Below, piece after piece: positions 35,664 to 45,400 of a stretch of DNA of 64,000 bases. Made by a program: the position numbers and the translations under genes. Source of the stretch: Achromobacter sp. AONIH1 (GTDB taxonomy: Bacteria; Pseudomonadota; Gammaproteobacteria; Burkholderiales; Burkholderiaceae_B); contig NZ_CP026124.1 of the NCBI RefSeq assembly GCF_002902905.1, positions 6,200,001-6,264,000 on the forward strand, written 5' to 3'. The notes under the pieces are model-generated. The model saw nothing but the letters and a program-made list of their open reading frames with translations, made no database searches and was not told the origin of the DNA. How positions within the stretch are numbered: the first letter of the stretch is position 1; every line of letters starts with the position of its first letter.

Positions 35664-38600
35664 ATGCCTGTAGATTGGAGAAACTTCCTGTCTTTCCCCC
35701 AGGAGCGCGCATCCGGCGCGACGCGACCAGCCCCGGCCGCGCGCGGTCCGGGCCAGCTCGGGCGCGCCTGTCGCGCGCTGACGCTGGCCGCGCTCCTGCT
35801 GCCGGCATGGGCATCCATCTTCAGCGGCCACGCCAGCGCCCAAACCTCGATCGCGGATTCGCCGCAGGCAGGCATCATCCTGCGCACGCAGGCCGATGTC
35901 ACGTTGCTGCCCGCCGGGCACACGCGGGAGGTCCGCATTCTCTCCAACATCGTCGAGGTCCGGGTCTCGCCGGTGGAAGCGTTGCTGCTCACGCCTGGCG
36001 GCTCGCGCGACGGCGTCCCCGGCGCCAGCGTGCAGATGCCGCACGTGCTGACCAATACCGGCAATATCGTCTCCGGTTATGCCTTCGACCTCAACGTCGT
36101 GGCCGGCAGCTTCGCGCCGCAAGCCCCCTACATCGTGCATGACCGCAACGACAACGGCGTCGAGGACGACGGCGATGCGCGCATCCCGTTGCAAGGCCCC
36201 GCGTTCACGCTGGAACCTGGCGAGGCCGCCAGCCTGCTGGCGATCGCCACCGTGCCCGATGATGCGCAGGACGGACAGGCGGCCGTGCTGCGCCTTTCGG
36301 CCAGATCGCAGGCGCGCAGCGTGCTCACGAGCAAGAATGATGTCATCGTCGTGCGCGAAGGCGCGGCCTTCGCCTTGCACAAGACGGCCGACGCGGACCG
36401 CGCGCAGGGCGGCGACGTGGTCGGCTACACGCTCGACGCCACCAACAACGGCAATGCCGACGCCGAAGGCACGGAGACCGGCAAGGACCTCGACGGCGCC
36501 ACAGGCGCGCTGCGCATCGACGGCGTGGCCGCCCGGGCCGTGCTGCTGCGCGACCGCATCCCGGCGCATACCCGGCTGGTCAGCGGTTCGCTGCAAACCG
36601 CCATCGCCGGCGCCCGGCGACTCTGGCATGCGCCGGGCGACGCGCCGTTTTCCTATCGTTCGAGCGAAGTGGCCAATGCCGACGAAGTGGCCATCGCGCT
36701 GCCGGTCGTGCAGCGCAATCAATCGCTGCGCATGGGCTTTTCCGTGCGCGTGGACGACGACCACGCCGGCCGCGTCGACAACGTCGGCGTGCTGAACTTC
36801 CACGCCGCGGCCTCGCCCGACGGCGTGCGCATGCAGCCTAGCAATACCGTGCCCGTGATGGTGGACGGTACCGAGGGCGTGGACCTGACGCTGGTCAAGA
36901 CGCACGACGGCAATTTCCACGCCGGCCTGGAGCAGGCCTACACCCTGAAGGTGCACGCGGCCAACCAGCCCAGCGCCGGCGCGATCTCCGTCGTTGATAC
37001 CCTGCCCGATGGCATGCAGCTGGTCTCGGCCACGGGGCCGCTCTGGACCTGCGACGCGGCCGGCCAGACCGTCAGCTGCCAGACCTCGCAGACCATCGGC
37101 CCGGATTCGCCCAGCGCGCCGCTGACGCTGGTGGCGCGCGTGCCCGCGACCGTGCTGGCAGGCCAATCCGCCGTCACGCTGATCAACCGCGCCGCCGTCT
37201 CCGGCGGCGGCGAACCCGCGGCCTTCGCCGGCAACAACAGCGTCGAGGACCCCACCGTGATCGAAGCCGGCGCCAAGCTGTCCGGCAAGGTCTGGCTCGA
37301 TCTCAATCGGGACCGCCTTCACCAGGGCGGGGAACGCCCCCTGGCCGGCTGGCGCGCGCAACTGCTGCTGCCCTACAACGATCCGGCCGCGCGGACCGCC
37401 GGCCTGCGCAGCGTGGTCATCGGCCCCGGTACGCAGTACCGCCTGGTCCAGGAGGCCGTGACCGACGCCGCCGGCGCCTACCGCATGCAGGACGTGACGC
37501 CGCGCGCGGACTACGCGCTGCGCTTCCTGTCCCCCTCCGGCTACCAGTACGCCACGCCCGTGGACGGCGACAATGGCGCCGCGCAATCGGGCGCGCGCCC
37601 GGATACGGACGCCGGCATGCTGGTGGACCTGTCGATCGCGGCGAACGCCGACATCACCGGCCAGAGTCTGCCCGTCATCCCCAGCGGCGTGGTCTATGGC
37701 TCGTCGAACCGCCAGCCGCTGGCCGGCGCCATGGTGCGGCTGAGCGGCCCGGCCGGCTTCGATCCCGCGCGCCACCTGGTGGGCGGCGCGGGCAATGCCG
37801 AACAGCGCAGCAGCGACGAAGGCATGTACCAGTTCCTGCTCACATCGGACGCGCCCTCGGGCCGCTATCAGCTGCTTACCCGGCCCTCGGCCGGCTATGT
37901 GTCGCCGTCCACGGCGCTGCCGCCCCAGCCGCAAGCCCTGGTCCTGCCCACCGGCGCGGCCCCGCTGGCGGTGCAGCCGCAAGCCGCCCCGCCGCAGCCT
38001 GGCGAGGCCACCACCTACTACACCCAGTTCACGGTATCGTCCGGCAGCCGGCCCGTGGCCAACAACCACCTGCCGCTGGACCAGGCCGCGACCCAGGGCT
38101 TGCTGCTGCGCAAGAGCGCGTCCAAGAGCGTCGTCGAAACGGTGGACTTCGTGGACTACGCGCTCGAACTGAACAACCAGACGGGCGGGCTGCTGGCCGG
38201 CGCGACCTTCGAGGACCTGCCCGCCGCCGGCTTCGTCTACCAGCAAGGCTCGGCGCGGGTCATCACCGCCGCCGGCGCCAGCGCCGTCGAACCGCTGCTC
38301 ACGCCCAACGGCAAGGGCGGGCTGTCGATGCGCTTCGAGCTGCCGTCGCTGCGCCTGGCCGACCAGGAAGCGCTGCGCCTGACCTATCGCATGCGCGTGA
38401 ACGTCGGCGCCCTGCAAGGCGACGGCGTCAACCGCGCCCGCGCCACCAGCGGCGCGCTGCGCTCGAACGAAGCCTCGGCGCGGGTGAAAGTGGTCGGCGG
38501 CGTGTTCGCGGAAGAGGCCTTCGTCATTGGCAAGGTCACGCTGGACTGCAACCGCAATGGCATCCAGGACGAGGAAGCCGGCGAAATCGGCATCCCCGGC

Positions 38601-41600
38601 GTGCGCCTGTACCTGGAAGACGGCACCTTCGCCATCACCGACAGCGAGGGCAAATACAGCTTCTACGGCTTGCGTCCGCTGACGCACGTGCTCAAGCTCG
38701 ACCTGACCACCCTGCCGCAAGGCGCGGTGCTGGGTTCGGCCGGCCACCGCAACAGCGTCGACGAGCAGGCCTCGCCCGCCGTCCGCACCCGCCAGGCCAG
38801 CACCCGCTTCGTCGACCTGAAGAAGGGCGAGCTGCACAAGGCCAATTTCGTCGAACAATCCTGCGCGCCATCGGTGCGGCGGGATGTGATCGCGCGCCGC
38901 GACGCCGCCTCGGCCCAGCGAGACGAAGCCGCGTCCAGCGTGCGCCGCGACTTCAAGGCGCAGGCGCAGCTCGTGGAAACCACCGACGTGCGCAGCCGCC
39001 CGCAGACCGGCTACATGGACCCGGAGCGCGGCACGCCCGGCGCCGACCAGCCCCCGGGACGCGACGGGAAATCGCCGGCGCCGCGTGCGACGCGAACCGA
39101 AGCGGCGAACGCCGCCGGCGCGCCGGACGCCGCCACGGCCCGGCCGCTGGAGGAACTGCTGCCCGAGGCCGACCCGGAACTGGGCCTGCTCAACCTGAAG
39201 GAAGGCCAGACCCTGCCCATCGCCCAGACTTCCATCATGGTCAAGGGCCGTCTGGGGGCCGTCTTCCGCCTCAAGGTCAACGGCGCCGAAGTCGGCCAGG
39301 ATCGCGTCGGCAAGAAAAGCCAGCTGCAGGACCAGGGCGTGCAGGGCTGGGAATACGTGGGCGTGAACCTGCGCCCCGGCGTCAACCGCATCCAGGTCGA
39401 GCAGCTGGACGGCATGGGCAACGCGCGCGGCAGCGCGTCCGTCAGCGTGATCGCGCCCGGCAAGCTGGCCCGCATCGAACTGAGCGCGCCCGAGCGCCCC
39501 ATGGCCGACGGCCGCACGCCGGCCAGATTGCGCCTGCGCCTGACGGACCGCGACGGCGTGCCCGTGGCGGCCCGCACCCAGGTGACGTTGAACGCCACGA
39601 TCGGCCAGTGGCAGCTCGAAGATCTGTCGCCCGCCGAGCCCGGCACGCAGATCTTCGTGGAAGGCGGTCAGGCCGAACTGCCGCTGACGCCGCCCGCCTC
39701 GCCCGGCGAGGGCCATGTCGAAGTGCAGGCTGGCAATCTGCGCAAGAAGATCCCGCTGGTCTTCGTGCCGGAACTGCGTCCGATGATCGCCGCCGGCATC
39801 GTCGAAGGCAGCATCAGCCTGAACCAGATCGACTTCTCGAAGATGGAGCCGGTGCGCTCGGGCGACGTGTTCGAGCGCGAGCTGCGCGCGCACAGCCGCT
39901 CGTTCAACGGCGGCAAGGGCTCGGCCGGCGGTCGCGCCGCGTTCTTCCTGAAGGGCAAGATCCGCGGCGACTATCTGCTGACCGCCGCCTACGACTCGGA
40001 AAAGACCACCCGCGACCGCCTGTTCCGCGATATCCAGCCCGACGAGTACTACCCCATCTACGGCGACTCGGCGCAGCGCGGCTTCGACGCGCAAAGCACC
40101 GGCCGCCTGTATGTGCGCATCGACAAGGACAAGTCGTACCTGCTGTATGGCGACTACACCACCGCCTCGTCCGACACGGTGCTCCAGATCTCGCAATACT
40201 CGCGCTCGCTCAATGGCGTCAAAGGCCATTACGAGACGGACATCCAGGGTCGCAAGGTGGAAGTGACCGGCTTCGCCGCGCACGACACGCTGCGCCAGAT
40301 GGTCGAGGAATTCGCCGCCAACGGCACCTCCGGCCCGTTCCAGCTGCGCCACGGCGATCTGTACCTCAACAGCGAGCAGGTGGTGGTGCTGACGCGCGAC
40401 CGCAACCAGCCGTCGCTGATCCTGCGCAGCGAGACCAGGCAACGTTTCGTGGACTACGAACTCGAACCCTGGACCGGCCGCTTGCTGTTCAAGGCGCCGA
40501 TCCCCAGCTTCGACGCGGACCTGAACCCCAACTCGATCCGCGTGAGCTACGAAGTCGACTCCGGCGGCGAGGCTTTCGCGGTCTATGGCGCCGATGCGCA
40601 GGTCCAGGCGACCGAGAAACTGCGCGTGGGCGGCGTCTACGTGCGCGACGAGGATCCCGGCAAGTCCTTCGGCATGCGCGCGGTGACAGGCGAATACAAG
40701 TTCGGCGAGCGCACCACGCTGTCCGCCGAGCTGGCCAGCACCCGCAACGGCGACAGCAGCCTGCTGGACAGTCAGCTGACCGGTCAGCCCGGCGGCCAGG
40801 GCGAGACGCCGGCCGTCGCGCCCGGCGCCGACCTGCTGGGCGAGCACTCGGGCAGCGCCCGCCGCGTGGAGTTCCGCCACGAAGGCACGGACCTGAACGT
40901 GCTGGCGCAGTACGCCAGCGCCGACGAGGGTTTCGACAATATCTCCGCGCCGGTCTCGCAGGGCCGCACCGAGATCGCCGGCAAGGCCGAGTACCGCATC
41001 GACGAACATACCGCGCTGCGCGGCGAGATCCGCAGCAGCGAGGACGAGCGCTACGGCAGCAAGCGCGAAGGCGCCACCGTGTCGGTGGAACGCCGGCTGA
41101 GCGAAACCGTGGTGGCCGAGGCCGGCATGCGACGCTATGCGGAAACCGTCGCCGACAATGGCTACATGGCCGAACAAGGCGTGGCGCCGTACTCGGGCAC
41201 CACCCTGCGCGGCAAGCTGAGCGTGCAGTGGCCGACCAACCCGAACGCCGTCGGCTACCTGGAATACGAACAGGATGTCAGCGAGTCCGACCGCCGTGTC
41301 GCGGCCGTGGGCGGCGAGTACCGGCTGGGTTCCGGCGGGCGGGTCTATGGCCGCTACGAATTCCTGTCCAGCCTGGGCAGCCTGTATTCGCTGAACGATA
41401 CGCAGCGCCGCTACACCGGCCTGTTCGGCTTCGACACGCAGTACATGAAGGACGGTTCGGTGTTTTCCGAGTACCGGATGAACGATGCCATGGACGGCCG
41501 CAGCGCCCAGGCCGCCGTCGGACTGCGCAACCTGTGGAGCGTGACGGATTCCTGGCGGCTGGGCACGACTTTCGAAAGCACGCGCCCGCTGTTCGGTCCC

Positions 41601-42449
41601 GAGCGCGGCGACACTGGCGGCTACGGCGGCGCCTTCTCGATGCCCGGCGACTACGCCAGCCTGAACGAAAGCTCGGTGGCCGGCACGGTGGCGGCCGAGT
41701 ACGTCGGCAGCGAGCGGATGAAGTTCAGCACGCGCCTGGAAGCGCGCCGCGCCACCTCGCTGGACAGCTATCTGCACACCGCGGCCGTGGCCTACAAGCT
41801 GTCGCCGGACTGGACCCTGCTGCTGCGCAACGGCGTGCAGCTGGACAAGGGCCGCGACGGCAACGCCGGCGACGCCACCCGGCTGCGCCAGCAGATCGGC
41901 GCGGCCTACCGCCCGGTGGACAACGACCGCTTCAATTTCCTGACGCGCTACGAGCATCGCGCCGAGCGCCTGTCGGGCGCGGCCAGCAGCTACCTGGCCG
42001 GCTCGGCCAGCGGCCTGGACAGCCAGTTCCTCGCCAATGGACTGCGCCAGGACACGCACATCCTCTCGGCCCACGCCAACTGGCAACCGATCAGCAAACT
42101 GACGCTGTCGGGCCGCTACGCCTTCAAGTGGACCACCGACGAATCCAACGGACTGTCGTCGAAGAACTGGGCCCATCTGGTCTACGGTCGCGCCATGTGG
42201 GACCTGGCCCGGCGCTGGGACGCCGGCGTGCAGGCCTTCGCCATGACCGGCAAGGGCGGCGCGCGCCAGACGGGTTTCGGCGTGGAAGCCGGCTACATGG
42301 TGACGCCCGACGTGTGGGTGTCGGTGGGCTACAACTTCAGCGGCTTTCGCGAGACCGATCTCGCCGGAGACGCGCAGACCAACCGGGGCGTGTTCCTGCG
42401 CCTGCGGATGAAATTCGATGAATCGCTGTTCGACGGAGCTGGGCAATGA
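35664..42449 (+). CDS. Giant DUF11/SdrB surface protein with C-terminal outer-membrane beta-barrel
   Basis: A 2261-residue protein. Residues 1-60 hold a long n-region and signal peptide ending ASAQ. Residues ~65-530 are DUF11-like modules. SdrB-like domains follow (SGKVWLDLNRDRLHQGGERP at ~540; GVVYGSSNRQPLAGAMVRL at ~675), with another DUF11 module to ~945 and a third SdrB-like domain with DCNRNGIQDEEAGEIGIPGV at ~961. An Arg/Asp-rich linker at 1070-1100 precedes two Ig-like domains (1175-1370). From ~1430 to the end, alternating amphipathic strands with Tyr/Phe/Trp belts suggest an outer-membrane barrel, ending in VFLRLRMKF ten residues before the C-terminus. The ATG at 35664 precedes the signal peptide. 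The stop overlaps the next gene (ATGA). A one-chain passenger-plus-barrel is inferred; I recognise no named secretion family. Confidence 0.85.
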   Translation: MPVDWRNFLSFPQERASGATRPAPAARGPGQLGRACRALTLAALLLPAWASIFSGHASAQTSIADSPQAGIILRTQADVTLLPAGHTREVRILSNIVEVRVSPVEALLLTPGGSRDGVPGASVQMPHVLTNTGNIVSGYAFDLNVVAGSFAPQAPYIVHDRNDNGVEDDGDARIPLQGPAFTLEPGEAASLLAIATVPDDAQDGQAAVLRLSARSQARSVLTSKNDVIVVREGAAFALHKTADADRAQGGDVVGYTLDATNNGNADAEGTETGKDLDGATGALRIDGVAARAVLLRDRIPAHTRLVSGSLQTAIAGARRLWHAPGDAPFSYRSSEVANADEVAIALPVVQRNQSLRMGFSVRVDDDHAGRVDNVGVLNFHAAASPDGVRMQPSNTVPVMVDGTEGVDLTLVKTHDGNFHAGLEQAYTLKVHAANQPSAGAISVVDTLPDGMQLVSATGPLWTCDAAGQTVSCQTSQTIGPDSPSAPLTLVARVPATVLAGQSAVTLINRAAVSGGGEPAAFAGNNSVEDPTVIEAGAKLSGKVWLDLNRDRLHQGGERPLAGWRAQLLLPYNDPAARTAGLRSVVIGPGTQYRLVQEAVTDAAGAYRMQDVTPRADYALRFLSPSGYQYATPVDGDNGAAQSGARPDTDAGMLVDLSIAANADITGQSLPVIPSGVVYGSSNRQPLAGAMVRLSGPAGFDPARHLVGGAGNAEQRSSDEGMYQFLLTSDAPSGRYQLLTRPSAGYVSPSTALPPQPQALVLPTGAAPLAVQPQAAPPQPGEATTYYTQFTVSSGSRPVANNHLPLDQAATQGLLLRKSASKSVVETVDFVDYALELNNQTGGLLAGATFEDLPAAGFVYQQGSARVITAAGASAVEPLLTPNGKGGLSMRFELPSLRLADQEALRLTYRMRVNVGALQGDGVNRARATSGALRSNEASARVKVVGGVFAEEAFVIGKVTLDCNRNGIQDEEAGEIGIPGVRLYLEDGTFAITDSEGKYSFYGLRPLTHVLKLDLTTLPQGAVLGSAGHRNSVDEQASPAVRTRQASTRFVDLKKGELHKANFVEQSCAPSVRRDVIARRDAASAQRDEAASSVRRDFKAQAQLVETTDVRSRPQTGYMDPERGTPGADQPPGRDGKSPAPRATRTEAANAAGAPDAATARPLEELLPEADPELGLLNLKEGQTLPIAQTSIMVKGRLGAVFRLKVNGAEVGQDRVGKKSQLQDQGVQGWEYVGVNLRPGVNRIQVEQLDGMGNARGSASVSVIAPGKLARIELSAPERPMADGRTPARLRLRLTDRDGVPVAARTQVTLNATIGQWQLEDLSPAEPGTQIFVEGGQAELPLTPPASPGEGHVEVQAGNLRKKIPLVFVPELRPMIAAGIVEGSISLNQIDFSKMEPVRSGDVFERELRAHSRSFNGGKGSAGGRAAFFLKGKIRGDYLLTAAYDSEKTTRDRLFRDIQPDEYYPIYGDSAQRGFDAQSTGRLYVRIDKDKSYLLYGDYTTASSDTVLQISQYSRSLNGVKGHYETDIQGRKVEVTGFAAHDTLRQMVEEFAANGTSGPFQLRHGDLYLNSEQVVVLTRDRNQPSLILRSETRQRFVDYELEPWTGRLLFKAPIPSFDADLNPNSIRVSYEVDSGGEAFAVYGADAQVQATEKLRVGGVYVRDEDPGKSFGMRAVTGEYKFGERTTLSAELASTRNGDSSLLDSQLTGQPGGQGETPAVAPGADLLGEHSGSARRVEFRHEGTDLNVLAQYASADEGFDNISAPVSQGRTEIAGKAEYRIDEHTALRGEIRSSEDERYGSKREGATVSVERRLSETVVAEAGMRRYAETVADNGYMAEQGVAPYSGTTLRGKLSVQWPTNPNAVGYLEYEQDVSESDRRVAAVGGEYRLGSGGRVYGRYEFLSSLGSLYSLNDTQRRYTGLFGFDTQYMKDGSVFSEYRMNDAMDGRSAQAAVGLRNLWSVTDSWRLGTTFESTRPLFGPERGDTGGYGGAFSMPGDYASLNESSVAGTVAAEYVGSERMKFSTRLEARRATSLDSYLHTAAVAYKLSPDWTLLLRNGVQLDKGRDGNAGDATRLRQQIGAAYRPVDNDRFNFLTRYEHRAERLSGAASSYLAGSASGLDSQFLANGLRQDTHILSAHANWQPISKLTLSGRYAFKWTTDESNGLSSKNWAHLVYGRAMWDLARRWDAGVQAFAMTGKGGARQTGFGVEAGYMVTPDVWVSVGYNFSGFRETDLAGDAQTNRGVFLRLRMKFDESLFDGAGQ

Positions 42450-45400
42450 CGATGCAGGCCACAAAGAACCGCCGCCCGCGCAAGGCGCACTGGCTGCCGG
42501 CGCTGATGATCGCGGGCGCGCTGCTCATGCCCGGGATGGAACAGGCGCATGCGCAATCGCGCACCATCGTCAACACCGGCTTTGACAAACTGATGAATGG
42601 GGCCAGCCCCAACCCACCGTCGAACGCCCCGCTCTACCTGGACGATGCCCGCTGCACGCTCGGCGTAGCCGGCAAGTGCCTGGCGGGCTGGCAGTCCACG
42701 CATCCGGCTCATTATGAATTCGGGCACATGATCGAGGCCGGTTCGAGCACGGCCATCTATGGCGTCACGCCCAACAGCGGGACGGCCTTTGTCGAGCTGA
42801 ACGCGGCGACCCGTTCCCGGCTGTACCAGAACATCTGCCTGAAATCCGGCGAATCGATACGATTGTCCTACTTCCTGTCGTCGCGCAGCGGAACCAACGG
42901 CGCATTCGCCAGCCAGGTTCAGGCCGGCATCTGGCCGCTGAATCATGCCGGCCCGATCGGCGGAGCGATCATGGCCGTCCCGTCCAGCGTGCGCCCGGCT
43001 GAGCAACCGGGCTGGAACGAGGAAACCGCCGTGCTGACGCTGCCCGCCGGCTACCCGTCCGGCATCTATCAACTGGGTTTCGAGGCCATCCTTCCAGGTA
43101 ACAATTCCAGCTACAGCAATCTGCTGGACAACGTCACCATCCCGATCAAGCCGCTGATCGACCTGGGCGGCAGTCAGATGAACGCGGTGGCGATCGAGGG
43201 GGCTGAGGCGCCGGCGATCAAGGTGCGGATCAATGGCCGCGTGAACACGCCCATCACGCTGGTGTTCAAGGCCTCCGGCACGGCCAAGCCGGACGAGGAC
43301 TACCGCCTGGGCCAACCCGCCGGCCTGCCGGGTTCCACGCCCACGCTGGAGCACAAGGACGGCAGCGATACCTGGACTCTGTTGGTGCCGCAAGGCGAGT
43401 ACCACGGCGGCTTGTCGACGACCGTGGGCGGCGGCGTCATCAGCCTGCCCTTCGAAGCCCTGGCGGATGACGCCGCCGAAGACAACGAGACCGCGGTCTT
43501 CACGCTGCAGGCGCCAGGCGTCAACGGCGCGTCTCCCTCATTGGACTGGAACATGGAAGATCCGGTCTGCAGCGGCACCGGCGATACCGTCAAACAGGCC
43601 AGCTATCTCATCAAGGAAGCGGTACCCACGATCAAGTTCAGCGGCACGGTGTACAACGACCAGAACGGCAACGACGCGCTGGACGAGCAAGAGAACTGGA
43701 CCTCGGTGGAGCCGCTGGCCTCGAACGTCTACGTCAACCTCGTGCGCAAGAACGAAGTCGTGTCCTCGCAGGCGGTGGTGCCCGGCGCGGGCAGCTATCA
43801 GTTCGCCGCGCCCAGCGATACGGACTACACCATCGTCCTGTCGGACTCCCCCGCCAATCCGTCTCCTACGCCCCCGGTCTACTGGCGTTTCAAGAGCCCG
43901 GCGTCCGGCATTCTCGGCCCCTATTCCGAGGGCCAGGATACACAGGACTTCGGCCTGACGCCCGCCACCGACGCCTCGCTGTCCAAGGCGTTCGACCAGA
44001 TCCGCATCCCGCTGCAAGGCAAGGCGAAGGTCATCTTCAAGCTGAAGAACAGCAACAACGGCCTGGATCAGCACGATGGCCTTGCTTTCACCGATCTGCT
44101 GCCAGAGGGCCTGCTGATCGATGGACAACCCCAGGCCGCGCAATGCGGCGGCACCGTGACGGTATCCACCCAGGACGGCCGCTCGCGCCTGCGCTTTGCC
44201 GGCGGCAGCCTGCCCAAGGGCGTCAGCAGCTGCGACGTGACCGCGACCGTGCTGGGCCAGACCCTGGGACTGAAAACCAATGATCAGTCGAATCTGAGCG
44301 AGGTCTCATCCAACCTGGCCGTATCGGTCAATGCCAGCATTCGCGTCGGCCTGAACTACGACGTGGAGGGTGCGGTCTACCGAGACGCCAACGCCAACGG
44401 CCATCTCGACGCGGAAGAAGGCGGCGTCGGCGCAACGTTGTGGGTCAAGTTGACGCCGCGCGCGGGCGGCCAATGCCAGGCGCCGGCGCTGGACGTCGTG
44501 GTCGCCGACGCGGCCAGCGGCCGCTACCACATCAAGGCCGCGCCCGCGGGCGACTATTGCCTGATCCCCTCCGACAACAGGGATCCGGCAGACATCACGC
44601 CATCCACGCCGGGCTGGACGCCGTCGGCGCCGGCGGACGGCCGGCTGTCCATCTCGATCAGCAACGCGGACCTGCGCAACCGCGACCTGGGCCTGTACCG
44701 AGGCCTGATCGTCAAGGGCCGGGTGTTCCGCGATACCGGAACGCCGGACGCCCGGGCCGGCAACACCGCCAACAACGGCGTCGCGGACAGCGCGGAACCT
44801 GGCCTGCCGGGCGTCGGCGTGCGCGTCCAGGCCGGCGGCCGCGTCTATTCCAGCGGCTCGACCGATGCCGACGGCGCCTACGCGCTGTTCGTGCCCGTGC
44901 CGCAGGACGGCGGCCCCGCCGCCGGCCAGCCCATCGAAGTGGCGCAGACCAATCCGCAGGGCCACGTCTCCACCGGCGCCTCGGTGCAGGGCAAGCCGAT
45001 CTCGGGCTCGGCCAGCGTCGGCGGCACGCAATACACCTACGACCGCGACGCCGACATCCTCAGCTTCGCACCCGGCGGTCGCAGCGTCCTGGACGGCCTG
45101 GACTTCGGCGACGTGCCCGACAGCCGCCTCAGCCACGACGGCAACCTGGACGGCACGCCGGGCGCGGCGCTGACCTTCCCGCACGTCTTCACCGCCGGCA
45201 CCCGTGGCAGCCTGCGCCTGAGCAGCAGCGCCGTGCCCTCGCCGCCAGCGGAGAACTGGACCGATGCGCTGTATCGCGACATCAACTGCAATGGACAGAT
45301 CGACGTCGACACGGATACGCTGATTCCATCCGAACAGGTCTTCGATCTGAACACCGGCCAAAACCTGTGCCTGGTGCACAAGCAGTTCATTCCCGCCAAT

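Noticed and set aside
35538..42464. A 2308-codon open frame on the minus strand opposite the giant surface gene
   Set aside because: It is antisense to a gene with signal peptide, recognisable modules and good context. Long antisense frames are common in GC-rich DNA, and this one translates to low-complexity His/Arg/Ala/Gly sequence without domains.
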